Assembly: GCA_009692285.1 (NCBI GenBank)
Contig: SHZO01000002.1
Location: 1 to 46,887 of the forward strand
Direction of reading: 5' to 3'
DNA length: 46,887 nt
Origin: Gammaproteobacteria bacterium
GTDB taxonomy: Bacteria > Pseudomonadota > Gammaproteobacteria > Steroidobacterales > Steroidobacteraceae
Of this stretch, positions 36,009-44,341 are shown one piece after another; position 1 is the first letter of the stretch, and each line of letters starts with the position of its first letter. The notes under the pieces are model-generated. The model worked only from the letters and a program-made list of their open reading frames with translations, was not told the origin of the DNA and did no database searches. The translations under genes were made by a program, and so were the position numbers.

Positions 36009-36671
36009 ATGGATCCTATTGGAATTCTGGGCGGTACTTTTGATCCAATACATTACGGTCATTTGCGTACCGGTTTTGAGTTATTACAGAAACTTAAGCT
36101 TAGTGAAATACGATTCATTCCGGCAGGCAATCCGGGGCATCGTGATATCCCATTAGCTGAGCCCAGTTTGAGATTAGCGATGGTACGTGCTGCAATTGCT
36201 GATCAGCCACGATTTCTAGTGGATGATCGTGAGGTGTATCGCACGGGTGTGACCTACACAGTCGATACACTTACTGAATTACGTGCCACATTTCCTAATC
36301 GACCTCTGTGTTTGATTTTAGGTATGGATGCTTTCTTAGGCCTAACCAGCTGGCATCGATGGAGTGAGATTTTGAGCTTAGCGCACTTAATTGTGGCGCA
36401 TCGTCCTGGTTGGCAGGCTCCCACAAGCGGAGCTTTAGGGGAGTTACTCGCCACACATGCAACTCTAGTCTTTTGTGATCTCCACTTAAGTTTGGCGGGT
36501 CGTATCTATGTGCATGCTGTGACACAGTTAGAAATATCCTCCACTGGCTTGCGAGACATCATCACTTCAGGTCGTGATCCGCTGTATCTAGTGCCAGACG
36601 CAGTTCGCAGGATCATCCATGACACAGAGTGCTATGCTTCTACCCACTATGAAACCTCGAAAAACACCTAG
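36009..36671 (+). CDS. nadD: Nicotinate-nucleotide adenylyltransferase
   Basis: Makes deamido-NAD from nicotinate mononucleotide and ATP. I place the start at the ATG 36009 (MDPIGILGGTFDPIHYGHLRTG), two bases after the holA stop, because the nucleotidyltransferase motif begins right there; the ORF-track start at 35973 would lie inside holA. This gives 220 residues. GGTFDPIHYGH is the GxFxPxHxGH motif, LGMDAFLGLTSWHRW the NaMN-binding part and ISSTGLRDII the ISSTxIR motif. The 3' end overlaps rsfS. Confidence 0.95.
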   Translation: MDPIGILGGTFDPIHYGHLRTGFELLQKLKLSEIRFIPAGNPGHRDIPLAEPSLRLAMVRAAIADQPRFLVDDREVYRTGVTYTVDTLTELRATFPNRPLCLILGMDAFLGLTSWHRWSEILSLAHLIVAHRPGWQAPTSGALGELLATHATLVFCDLHLSLAGRIYVHAVTQLEISSTGLRDIITSGRDPLYLVPDAVRRIIHDTECYASTHYETSKNT

Positions 36672-37281
36672 CGCTACTGGCGTACGTAAATCTGTCGCTT
36701 CGCGTGTAATCCTTGACGAACCTGCGGTACTGACCCTGACTAAAGCTGCCTTAGAAGATATGAAGGCGTTGGATGTCCGGGTAATTGATGTCCGCGGCAT
36801 CAGTGATGTGGCGGACTATATGGTGGTGGCTACCGGCACCTCAGATCGTCACTTGCGTGCTGTGGCGGGACGTGCCGTACAGATGGCAAAAGTAGCAGGT
36901 TTTCGACCACACGGTATTGAAGGTGAGCAGCAAGGTGAGTGGATATTAGTAGATTTACCTGATGTGATGTTGCATGTAATGCTCGCTTCAACGCGTGAGT
37001 TTTATCAGCTCGAACAATTATGGGAAGTAGCGCCGCGTGCCCTAGTACAAGAGCCCAAGGCCGTCCAGAAGCTAAGTCGTCAATCGATGGTTGCTAAAGG
37101 CCCCGCGCGCAAAAGAGCTGCTGTGCCGAAGCGTAGGTCTGGTGCAGCCCGTAAAGCGGTAGCACCTCGCAAGCAAACCGCACCCCGCAAAAAAACTGTA
37201 TCAGGCACAGCATCCGGCACCATGAAACGTACAAATTCAAAGAAAAAAGTTGTACGTAGACCCCCTGCCGTAGGTTTTTGA
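36619..37281 (+). CDS. rsfS: Ribosome silencing factor RsfS with a long basic tail
   Basis: Binds L14 of the large subunit and blocks subunit joining during starvation. The family core spans about residues 35-140: LTKAALEDMKALDVRVIDVRGISDVADYMVVATGTSDRHLRAVAGR and GEQQGEWILVDLPDVMLHVMLASTREFYQLEQLW. The usual length is about 105 to 115 residues. Here 220 include a C-terminal tail of about 70 residues rich in Lys, Arg, Ala and Pro (RKRAAVPKRRSGAARKAV and so on). The start at 36619 has an AGGA seven bases upstream and overlaps nadD by 53 bases; 36634 or 36649 are alternatives. Confidence 0.92.
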   Translation: MTQSAMLLPTMKPRKTPSATGVRKSVASRVILDEPAVLTLTKAALEDMKALDVRVIDVRGISDVADYMVVATGTSDRHLRAVAGRAVQMAKVAGFRPHGIEGEQQGEWILVDLPDVMLHVMLASTREFYQLEQLWEVAPRALVQEPKAVQKLSRQSMVAKGPARKRAAVPKRRSGAARKAVAPRKQTAPRKKTVSGTASGTMKRTNSKKKVVRRPPAVGF

Positions 37282-37320
37282 GTTCTGCGCGGGCGCAAGG
37301 GAACGAGGTTAAAAAACTTT

Positions 37321-37791
37321 ATGCGCCTGCGCATCATTGCTATTGGTGCTCGGCAACCTAAATGGGTTGACTTAGCTGTAGTAGATTATTTGCGCCGAGT
37401 GCGTTTGCCGTGGCGCACTGAGTTGTGCGTAATTGAAGCTGGGTATCGAAGCGCAACACGTGGAGCCCAGCAAGCTATTGCGCGTGAGGGTGAGCGAGTG
37501 TTGGGCGCTCTGCGCGAACGCGATCGAATTGTGTTGTTAGATGAAAAAGGCAAAGCTTTAAGCACGCGTGAACTTTCAGCACGGCTATCAATGCTTGCTA
37601 GTGAAGGACCTGATGTTGCTATCTTAATCGGTGGCCCCGATGGGCATGCGCCTGCGGTCTGCGAACGCGCGGCAGAGAGCTGGGCGCTCTCGCGATTGAC
37701 ATTGCCCCATGGCATGGCACGTGTGTTACTTGCGGAACAAATTTATAGAGCTCAAAGTCTTTTATTAGGTCACCCTTATCATCGTGATTAA
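37321..37791 (+). CDS. rlmH: 23S rRNA (pseudouridine(1915)-N3)-methyltransferase RlmH
   Basis: SPOUT-class enzyme that methylates pseudouridine 1915 of 23S rRNA on complete 70S ribosomes. Its 156 residues match the family. It starts MRLRIIAIGARQPKWVDLAVVDYLRR. The knot region has RIVLLDEKGKALSTRELSARL, the SAM loop VAILIGGPDGHAPAV, and the end SRLTLPHGMARVLLAEQIYRAQSLLLGHPYHRD is diagnostic. The pairing of rsfS with rlmH is widely conserved. Its TAA shares a base with the maf start. Confidence 0.97.
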   Translation: MRLRIIAIGARQPKWVDLAVVDYLRRVRLPWRTELCVIEAGYRSATRGAQQAIAREGERVLGALRERDRIVLLDEKGKALSTRELSARLSMLASEGPDVAILIGGPDGHAPAVCERAAESWALSRLTLPHGMARVLLAEQIYRAQSLLLGHPYHRD

Positions 37792-38417
37792 TGAATAACA
37801 TAGATTCTTTGGTAGATGTACTACCCGTGTTGTGCTTGGCGTCAGCCTCGCCCAGACGTCGCGAAATTCTTAGACAAATGGGGGTCCCGCATGTATTTGC
37901 ATCTGCTGACCTAGATGAAGCATTGCAGTACGGTGAGATGCCCGCTGACTATGTGCTACGTTTAGCCACTGCTAAAGCTCAGCTTATATATTCTAAATAT
38001 GAGCCGCATTCTTCTGTAGCTATGCCGGTCCTCGGTGCAGACACGAGTGTTGTGTTTGACGGCCAAATCTTAGGTAAGCCCAAAAATTTATCTGATTTAA
38101 AACATATGTTGGGATTGCTCGCGGGTCGTAAGCACGAGGTGATAACTGCTGTAGCGGTAGTAAACCCAAGCAGTTTGAGAACCTGCCTTGTGCGCAGTGA
38201 GGTAGTGTTTCGTCCTATTTCTATTGCTGAAATTGAACGATATTGGGCTAGTGGCGAACCTAGGGATAAAGCCGGTGGGTATGCGATCCAAGGTCTTGGT
38301 GGGGTATTCATTAGAAGAATTAAGGGTAGTTATTCAGGTATTGTCGGGCTACCCATATTTGAAACGGCAGAATTATTGACAGCCTCCGGTATTCCGCTGT
38401 GGCGGCCTGAGCTATGA
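37791..38417 (+). CDS. maf: Maf-family nucleotide pyrophosphatase (YhdE type)
   Basis: Maf/HAM1-like house-cleaning enzyme that hydrolyses dTTP, UTP and modified pyrimidine nucleotides. It has 208 residues. The N-terminal signature is LCLASASPRRREILRQMGVPHVFASADLDE. It also has VLGADTSVVFDGQILGKPKN and KHEVITAVAV, and the end DKAGGYAIQGLGGVFIRRIKGSYSGIVGLPIFET. The IQG motif suits the dTTP/UTP subgroup. It overlaps rlmH by one base and rng by 4 (ATGA). Confidence 0.95.
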   Translation: MNNIDSLVDVLPVLCLASASPRRREILRQMGVPHVFASADLDEALQYGEMPADYVLRLATAKAQLIYSKYEPHSSVAMPVLGADTSVVFDGQILGKPKNLSDLKHMLGLLAGRKHEVITAVAVVNPSSLRTCLVRSEVVFRPISIAEIERYWASGEPRDKAGGYAIQGLGGVFIRRIKGSYSGIVGLPIFETAELLTASGIPLWRPEL

Positions 38418-39952
38418 ACTCTGAAATCTTGATTAATGTCGCCCCGCGCGAGGTACGTGCTGCCCTACTTGAAGGAGGGGTGCTGCAAGAGGTATTTATT
38501 GAACGTGTCAGTCGACGTGGTTTGGTTGGCAATGTGTATAAGGGGCGAGTGATGCGCGTCCTTCCAGGTATGCAGGCTGCCTTTGTTGATGCAGGTTTAG
38601 CGCGCACAGGTTTTTTACATGTGGAAGATATCGTTTCACCGGAATCGCAATTTGATGCGCAACTCTTTGCAAAGGCTGGCGGCTTCGGCAGCTCACCTAG
38701 TATGGGGCACACCATTCTCATGGAACCTGCACTAATTAAGCGCAGCGAGGATATTCGTCGCTTGGTTAGTCAAGGTGATGATCTGATAGTACAAGTAGTT
38801 AAAGATCCGCTTGGGACAAAAGGTGCGCGGCTAACAACTTTTATTTCTTTGCCCTCGCGTTACTTGGTTTTTATGCCTCGTAGTCACGGTCTAGGAATTT
38901 CAGCGCGTATTGAGAATGAAGTGGAGCGCTCACGCTTGCGGGAGATAATGCAGGCGCTGGTCAGTGAAGGGCATCTAGGAGGATATATTGTGCGCACTGC
39001 TGCTGAGGGCGTAGGAGTAGAAAGATTAGCGGCAGAGCTTGCATACTTGGAGAAGCTATGGATACAAGTGCGCGAGCGTAGTTTGCGTGCCTCGTTTGGC
39101 GAACTCATTCACGAAGACTTATCTCTGAGTTTGCGGATGCTGCGCGATGAGTTAGGCCGCAGTATTAATCGTGTTTTAGTCGATAGTGCTGCTGAGCAGG
39201 GGAGACTGCAGCAGTTTGTGCGCGATTTTATTCCAGATAATGCGCCGCGTATTGCATTACATACAGCGACCCTTCCAATCTTTGATATTCATGGTGTAGA
39301 TGAAGAAATAAACCGCGCGTTGGAGCGTAAGGTCTCCTTGAAATCTGGCGGATATCTAGTTATTGATCAAACTGAATCTATGACGACAATTGATATAAAT
39401 ACAGGTAGTTTTGTTGGTAATCGCAATCTTGAGGATACGATTTTTAGTATTAATCTTGAAGCTGCTGTAGCGATTGCACGACAACTTAGAATTCGTAATC
39501 TTGGTGGAATTATTATTATTGATTTTATCAATATGATTGATATCGCACATTGGGATGAAGTAATTTCTGCATTAAAGAAAGCACTAAAAGCTGATCATGC
39601 GCAGACGCAAGTCGCGCCTGCCTCAATCTTTGGTCTAGTTGAAATGACGCGTAAACGTACGCGAGAAAGTTTAGAAAATCTTCTATGCGTACCTTGTGGT
39701 GCTTGCCAAGGACAGGGTGCTGTGCGTTCATTAGAAACAATTTGCCAAGATATTTTTCGCGAGATTTTGCGTCAAGTGCACCAGTTTCATAGTCGTGAAT
39801 TATTGGTACTCGCGCATCCAGATGTCGTGGAACGTCTATTGAGTGAGGAGTCACATGTGCTGGCAGAACTCGAAGCAGAAGTAGAGCGTCCGATTCGTGT
39901 GCAGTCTGAGGTACTCTATGAGATTGACCACTACGATGTGGTGCTCATATGA
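38414..39952 (+). CDS. rng: Ribonuclease G
   Basis: Endoribonuclease of the RNase E/G family, acting in 16S rRNA 5' maturation and mRNA decay. It has 512 residues without the long C-terminal degradosome arm of RNase E. The S1 domain covers RRGLVGNVYKGRVMRVLPGMQAAFVDAGLARTGFLHVEDI. The catalytic segment SMTTIDINTGSFVGNRN with IIIIDFINM carries the two Asp magnesium ligands. The zinc-link is CVPCGACQGQG. It overlaps maf and the nitrilase gene by 4 bases each. Confidence 0.96.
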   Translation: MNSEILINVAPREVRAALLEGGVLQEVFIERVSRRGLVGNVYKGRVMRVLPGMQAAFVDAGLARTGFLHVEDIVSPESQFDAQLFAKAGGFGSSPSMGHTILMEPALIKRSEDIRRLVSQGDDLIVQVVKDPLGTKGARLTTFISLPSRYLVFMPRSHGLGISARIENEVERSRLREIMQALVSEGHLGGYIVRTAAEGVGVERLAAELAYLEKLWIQVRERSLRASFGELIHEDLSLSLRMLRDELGRSINRVLVDSAAEQGRLQQFVRDFIPDNAPRIALHTATLPIFDIHGVDEEINRALERKVSLKSGGYLVIDQTESMTTIDINTGSFVGNRNLEDTIFSINLEAAVAIARQLRIRNLGGIIIIDFINMIDIAHWDEVISALKKALKADHAQTQVAPASIFGLVEMTRKRTRESLENLLCVPCGACQGQGAVRSLETICQDIFREILRQVHQFHSRELLVLAHPDVVERLLSEESHVLAELEAEVERPIRVQSEVLYEIDHYDVVLI

Positions 39953-40782
39953 GTGTTAGCATGGTTCATCCTCTGATTAAAGTTGCTGCTATACAAATGA
40001 CCTCAGTCGCTGAAGTCGCTATGAATCTTGACAGCGCGCATCGTTTGCTAGAGCAGGCAAGCGCTCGTGGGGCTGCGGTGGCCGTATTACCCGAGAATTT
40101 TGCTTTCATGGGTTTACAGGATATAGATAAATTAGACATCGCAGAAAATTTAGGTGAAGGCCCGATACAAGCTATGCTCGCTTCCGCCGCACGGAAATTC
40201 AATCTTTGGATTATCGCTGGTACACTGCCTATTAAAGTCGTTGGCGATCAGCGTGTAGCCGCAGCTTCTTTAGTTTTTAATGAGCGTGGCGAGCAAGTGG
40301 CTCGCTATGACAAAATGCATCTATTTGATGTCAATATTCCAGGTAAGAGCGATGCTTACCGTGAATCAATTAACATGATTCCGGGCAGCTTGCCAGTGGT
40401 GGTGGATACCCCAGCGGGGCGCGTGGGTTTGTCTGTATGCTATGACTTACGCTTCCCTGAACTATTTAGAAGCTTGAGTGAGCAGGGTGCAACATGGTTT
40501 GTGGTTCCCTCTGCCTTCACTGTGCCTACCGGGCAGGCACACTGGGAAGTCTTGTTGAGGGCGCGAGCTATTGAAAATTTAGGCTATGTAGTTGCTGCGG
40601 GTCAATGCGGACTGCATCCTAATCAACGTGAAACTTATGGCGACAGTTTAATCGTTGATTATTGGGGTAAGGTTTTAACACGTTTGCCTAGTGGTGAGGG
40701 GGTCATTGAGGCAGAATTTGATCAACTTGCGCAACTTAGCGTGCGTACAAATTTCCCCGCGCTACAACATCGGCGCTTGTAG
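39949..40782 (+). CDS. Carbon-nitrogen hydrolase (Nit1/NitA, deaminated glutathione amidase type)
   Basis: Nitrilase-superfamily amidase, 277 residues. The triad is visible: Glu in VAVLPENFAFMG, Lys in RYDKMHLFDVNIPG and Cys in VGLSVCYDLRFPELFR. The KMHLFDVNIPG stretch is typical of the Nit1-type enzymes that remove deaminated glutathione. A second ATG four codons in (39961) could be used. In the usual gammaproteobacterial order a large YhdP gene lies between rng and this gene; here the two overlap by 4 bases and yhdP is absent from the window. Confidence 0.9.
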   Translation: MSVSMVHPLIKVAAIQMTSVAEVAMNLDSAHRLLEQASARGAAVAVLPENFAFMGLQDIDKLDIAENLGEGPIQAMLASAARKFNLWIIAGTLPIKVVGDQRVAAASLVFNERGEQVARYDKMHLFDVNIPGKSDAYRESINMIPGSLPVVVDTPAGRVGLSVCYDLRFPELFRSLSEQGATWFVVPSAFTVPTGQAHWEVLLRARAIENLGYVVAAGQCGLHPNQRETYGDSLIVDYWGKVLTRLPSGEGVIEAEFDQLAQLSVRTNFPALQHRRL

Positions 40783-40815
40783 GCTTTTAAACAAATTTTG
40801 AAGGATAGTAAGGTA

Positions 40816-42255
40816 ATGATTGATAGTTTTTCTTTAGCCCGAGAATTAATTCTGCAGCCTGCAGGGTTGGATGATTCTCATATTGAGCGTACCCTCTCTA
40901 CGGTCATGAGTGCGGCAGTAGATGCTGCTGATGTGTATTTTCAATGCTCCCGAGATGAAGCCTGGTCTTTAGAGGATGGCATCGTCAAAGAAGGTAGCGC
41001 AAGCATTGAGCAGGGCGTGGGAGTAAGGGCATTAGCAGGAGAAAAGACTGGATTCGCCTATTCTGATGAGCTTTTGCCTATTGCCCTTGATGAAGCTGCC
41101 CATGCCGCACGTGCGATTGCCTCTCTTGGTCATAATGGGCGTGTGCCGGTGTTACGCCGTAGTAGTGGGCATAATCTCTATTTACCTCAAGATCCTGTTG
41201 GTTCACTCTCAGATGACGACAAGGTTTATTGGTTAGAAAAAGTTGATCGTGAGACGCGACGGATTGACCCGCGTATTAAACAAGTAATGGCATCTGTGTC
41301 CTCTTCCTTCGATGTAGTTCTGATTGCTTCAAGCGATGGCACATATGCCGCGGATGTGCGCCCCTTGGTACGCTTTAATGTATCAGTCATTGTTGAGCAA
41401 GCGGGACGCCGCGAAACTGGATTTGCTGGCATGGGCGGGCGATATTCTTTAGCTGAATTGGTTGCTGACGATCGTCCCTTAGCACTTGGACAAGATGCTG
41501 CGCGTCAGGCTTTGATCAATCTTGATGCTGTGCCTGCACCAGCGGGCGCTATGACTGTAGTGCTTGGTTCCGGTTGGCCTGGTGTATTGCTACATGAAGC
41601 CATTGGCCACGGCTTAGAGGGTGATTTTAATCGTAAGGGGACCTCTGCCTTTAGCAACCGCATTGGCGAAAAAGTTGCTTCAGAGCACTGCACAGTAGTA
41701 GATGACGGTACGATGGCTGCTCGTCGCGGGTCACTAAATATTGATGACGAAGGCACTCCGACTAACTGCACCACGCTCATTGAGAATGGTGTGCTCAAAG
41801 GTTATCTGCAAGATAAACTGAATGCGCGTTTGATGGGGACACAATCCACCGGCAATGGTCGTCGCGAATCTTTCGCACATATGACTTTGCCTCGCATGAC
41901 TAATACTTATATGCGCCCAGGGCCACATGATCCGACTGAAATCATTGCTTCAGTTGAGCATGGAATTTATGCCGTTAACTTTGGCGGTGGGCAGGTGGAC
42001 ATCACCTCCGGCAAGTTTGTATTTTCTGCCGCCGAAGCTTATATGATCGAGAAAGGTAAGCTTGGCGCGCCGATCAAAGGTGCTACCCTGATTGGTAATG
42101 GTCCTGATGTGCTCACGCGTGTGAGTATGGTCGGAAATGATCTAAGACTTGATCCGGGTATTGGTATCTGCGGTAAAGAAGGTCAAAGCGTACCGGTAGG
42201 CGTGGGTCAACCAACGCTACGTATAGATGGGCTCACCGTCGGCGGGACAGGCTAA
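40816..42255 (+). CDS. tldD: Metalloprotease TldD
   Basis: Catalytic subunit of the TldD/TldE metalloprotease, which processes small modified peptides (microcin B17, CcdA). I use the ATG at 40816 (MIDSFSLARELILQPAGLDD), with AAGG upstream, in place of the ORF-track TTG; this gives 479 residues. The zinc motif is LLHEAIGHGLEGDFNRKG (HExxxH). Other signatures are RRGSLNIDDEGTPTNCTTLIENGVLKGYLQDKLNARLMG and YMRPGPHDPTEII. Its 3' end overlaps the convergent purK by 23 bases. The partner tldE (pmbA) is 2 kb further on the same strand. Confidence 0.96.
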   Translation: MIDSFSLARELILQPAGLDDSHIERTLSTVMSAAVDAADVYFQCSRDEAWSLEDGIVKEGSASIEQGVGVRALAGEKTGFAYSDELLPIALDEAAHAARAIASLGHNGRVPVLRRSSGHNLYLPQDPVGSLSDDDKVYWLEKVDRETRRIDPRIKQVMASVSSSFDVVLIASSDGTYAADVRPLVRFNVSVIVEQAGRRETGFAGMGGRYSLAELVADDRPLALGQDAARQALINLDAVPAPAGAMTVVLGSGWPGVLLHEAIGHGLEGDFNRKGTSAFSNRIGEKVASEHCTVVDDGTMAARRGSLNIDDEGTPTNCTTLIENGVLKGYLQDKLNARLMGTQSTGNGRRESFAHMTLPRMTNTYMRPGPHDPTEIIASVEHGIYAVNFGGGQVDITSGKFVFSAAEAYMIEKGKLGAPIKGATLIGNGPDVLTRVSMVGNDLRLDPGIGICGKEGQSVPVGVGQPTLRIDGLTVGGTG

Positions 42256-43354
42256 GTGCGCTTAGGCTCGCTGGGTCTATTTCTTTAATTAGCTTGCGTG
42301 CCATTTTATCGCGTGCCGTAGCACTTTCAGCCAATAAGGTCATATGACCTACCTTACGACCAGCACGAGCGGTCTTGCCGTAATCGTGCCAATGCGCTTC
42401 AGGTATGTTTAAGATCAAAGCTCGGTTGGGCATGGCACCAATAAAATTAATCATCGCCGAGTGTCCACGTGCTGTAGTTGCACCTAACGGTAAGCCTAAG
42501 ATAGCACGCAAGTGATTTTCAAACTGACTGGTTGCAGCCCCTTCAATACTCCAGTGGCCTGAATTATGTACTCTTGGGGCAATTTCATTGGCTAATAAGC
42601 GCCCACCATGAACAAAAAATTCTATGTTCAGAATGCCTTCGTAGCGAAAATGTTCGAGCATACGGCACAAATGAATTGTAGCATTGCGCTGGAGTGCCGG
42701 GGCGCTCCATGGTGCGCGCGTGAGACGCAATACTCCATCGCGGTGTAAGTTGTGATTCAGTGGGTACACAACAATTTCACCGCGAGTACTGCGCGCGCCA
42801 ATAATTGATACTTCGTAGTCGAAGGGAATAAATTCTTCATAAATGAGGGGCGCACCCCGCAATGATTCATATGCAATGGTGGCTTGTTCTAAGTTGCGCA
42901 CAATCGCTTGACCTTTGCCATCATAGCCTAAGCGACGTGTTTTAAGTATACCAGGGGTGCCTATTAAGCGCAGGGCACGACTGAAACTGACAGGCGATTC
43001 TACTGCAGCGTAACGGGTACTTTGGATACCAAGTTTAGCAAACAAACGTTTTTCTGCTACACGATCTTGAGCTGCTGCAAGTGCAGTCAGGGGCGGGGCA
43101 ATGTGCGCTGCACGACCTAGTTTACGTAGGCTCTCAAGAGAAATATTTTCCCAGTCAAATGTGAGCACATCACTGCGGCGCGCAAGCTCCCGCAATAGTT
43201 TCTGATCAGTAAACTCACCCACTAATGAAGGTGCGATCTGGCCTGCAGGTGTATTCGCGCTACGATCTAAGAATAAAAAATCTTCACCTAGAGGGTATCC
43301 TGCCAGTGCAAGCATTCGTCCTAATTGACCACCACCGACAACACCAATGGTCAT
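42233..43354 (-). CDS. purK: N5-carboxyaminoimidazole ribonucleotide synthase PurK
   Basis: ATP-grasp enzyme of purine synthesis, turning AIR plus bicarbonate into N5-CAIR for PurE. It has 373 residues. The N-terminus is [23 protein letters not shown]. The ATP-grasp core includes [23 protein letters not shown] and the binding segment [37 protein letters not shown]. The stop lies inside tldD (23-base tail-to-tail overlap). Its ATG overlaps the purE stop by 4 bases (ATGA), so purE-purK is an operon. Confidence 0.96.
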   Translation of the reverse strand: MTIGVVGGGQLGRMLALAGYPLGEDFLFLDRSANTPAGQIAPSLVGEFTDQKLLRELARRSDVLTFDWENISLESLRKLGRAAHIAPPLTALAAAQDRVAEKRLFAKLGIQSTRYAAVESPVSFSRALRLIGTPGILKTRRLGYDGKGQAIVRNLEQATIAYESLRGAPLIYEEFIPFDYEVSIIGARSTRGEIVVYPLNHNLHRDGVLRLTRAPWSAPALQRNATIHLCRMLEHFRYEGILNIEFFVHGGRLLANEIAPRVHNSGHWSIEGAATSQFENHLRAILGLPLGATTARGHSAMINFIGAMPNRALILNIPEAHWHDYGKTARAGRKVGHMTLLAESATARDKMARKLIKEIDPASLSALSLSRRR

Positions 43355-43866
43355 GATTTGCGTGGATCAAGATTCTCGAGCACTGCCGCCGTTTGATTAG
43401 TGCGAAATTTTTTCAGTGCGGTTTCTATGACTAGATTTCCTAAGGCCAGAATGGCTGCAGCGGTGAGTGCGGCATTGGTTGCTCCTCCAGGGCCAATGGC
43501 GAACGTAGCTACTGGTACGCCGGCAGGCATTTGCACAATTGAGAGCAAAGAATCTAGTCCGTTAAGTGCTTTGGAGATGACCGGTACGCCTAGTACTGGC
43601 AGCGTCGTTTTAGCAGAAATCATTCCGGGCAAATGTGCTGCACCGCCGGCTCCGGCAATAATGACCTGTAAGCCACGGGTTGCGGCGCTGCTTGCATATT
43701 CAAAGAGAAGATCTGGAGTCCTATGTGCGGAGATAACCTGGACCTCATAGGGCACACCAAGCTCGTCTAAAGTTTCGGTGGCTGCTCGCATCGTATCCCA
43801 GTCAGATCGGGAGCCCATGATAATCCCAACTAAAGGTTTAATAGGCTGATTCATAGATTCATTCAT
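43351..43866 (-). CDS. purE: N5-carboxyaminoimidazole ribonucleotide mutase PurE
   Basis: Class I PurE, converting N5-CAIR to CAIR. It has 171 residues. The signature is [40 protein letters not shown], followed by [29 protein letters not shown] and [13 protein letters not shown]. Upstream, a TATAAT-like sequence and AAGG lie just before the ATG. I saw no E. coli-type PurR box. It sits 33 bases downstream of the yjgA stop. Confidence 0.97.
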   Translation of the reverse strand: MNESMNQPIKPLVGIIMGSRSDWDTMRAATETLDELGVPYEVQVISAHRTPDLLFEYASSAATRGLQVIIAGAGGAAHLPGMISAKTTLPVLGVPVISKALNGLDSLLSIVQMPAGVPVATFAIGPGGATNAALTAAAILALGNLVIETALKKFRTNQTAAVLENLDPRKS

Positions 43867-43899
43867 AACCTTATTATAGGATAATTAATATCTGCTTAT

Positions 43900-44235
43900 T
43901 CATTTTAAGCGAGTTATGCGTGCGCGTGTGGTCAAGGCTTCCTCAATGGCAATGGTGTCAATCTCGCGCATCAGTTTGCCAATGTATTGGTGCTGTCGCG
44001 CCAGGCCACCATGGGTACGTATATTCCGCGCGGCGCGAATCGCATCGGCAATATTTTCTGGTAGATTCAGGGGCGCAAAATGTGACTCTTTGAGGGCGAC
44101 TAAGCGTTCGCCAAGCTCCTGTGCCGCATGCGCAGCACGTTTGCGCGAGCTTTTGCTAGGCGGTCTGTTATCTTCCGACTGTAAAAGAGAGTCAAGTTCT
44201 GGCGCTGGGTCGATTCTGTTTTTACGGCGCGACAT
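43900..44235 (-). CDS. darP: Short DarP/YjgA (DUF615) family protein
   Basis: Ribosome-associated family; E. coli DarP helps mature the large subunit. The N-terminal half matches: SKSSRKRAAHAAQELGERLVALKESHFAPLNLPENIADAIRAARNIRTHGGLARQHQYIGKLMREIDTIAIEEAL. E. coli YjgA has about 183 residues; this one has 111 and stops where the second helical domain would begin. Only 33 bases separate it from purE, so no frameshifted remainder is hidden downstream. It may be a real short form or a truncation caused when purEK came to this site. It is divergent from pmbA. Confidence 0.85.
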   Translation of the reverse strand: MSRRKNRIDPAPELDSLLQSEDNRPPSKSSRKRAAHAAQELGERLVALKESHFAPLNLPENIADAIRAARNIRTHGGLARQHQYIGKLMREIDTIAIEEALTTRARITRLK

Positions 44236-44341
44236 AAATATATCTCGGTCAAGTTAAATCTAAGCGCTAATGAGCGCCGGTTAATCCGACACTGTTACAA
44301 TTCTGCCCCATCTGTCTATTTTTCGCGCGAGCGTTTTTTGC

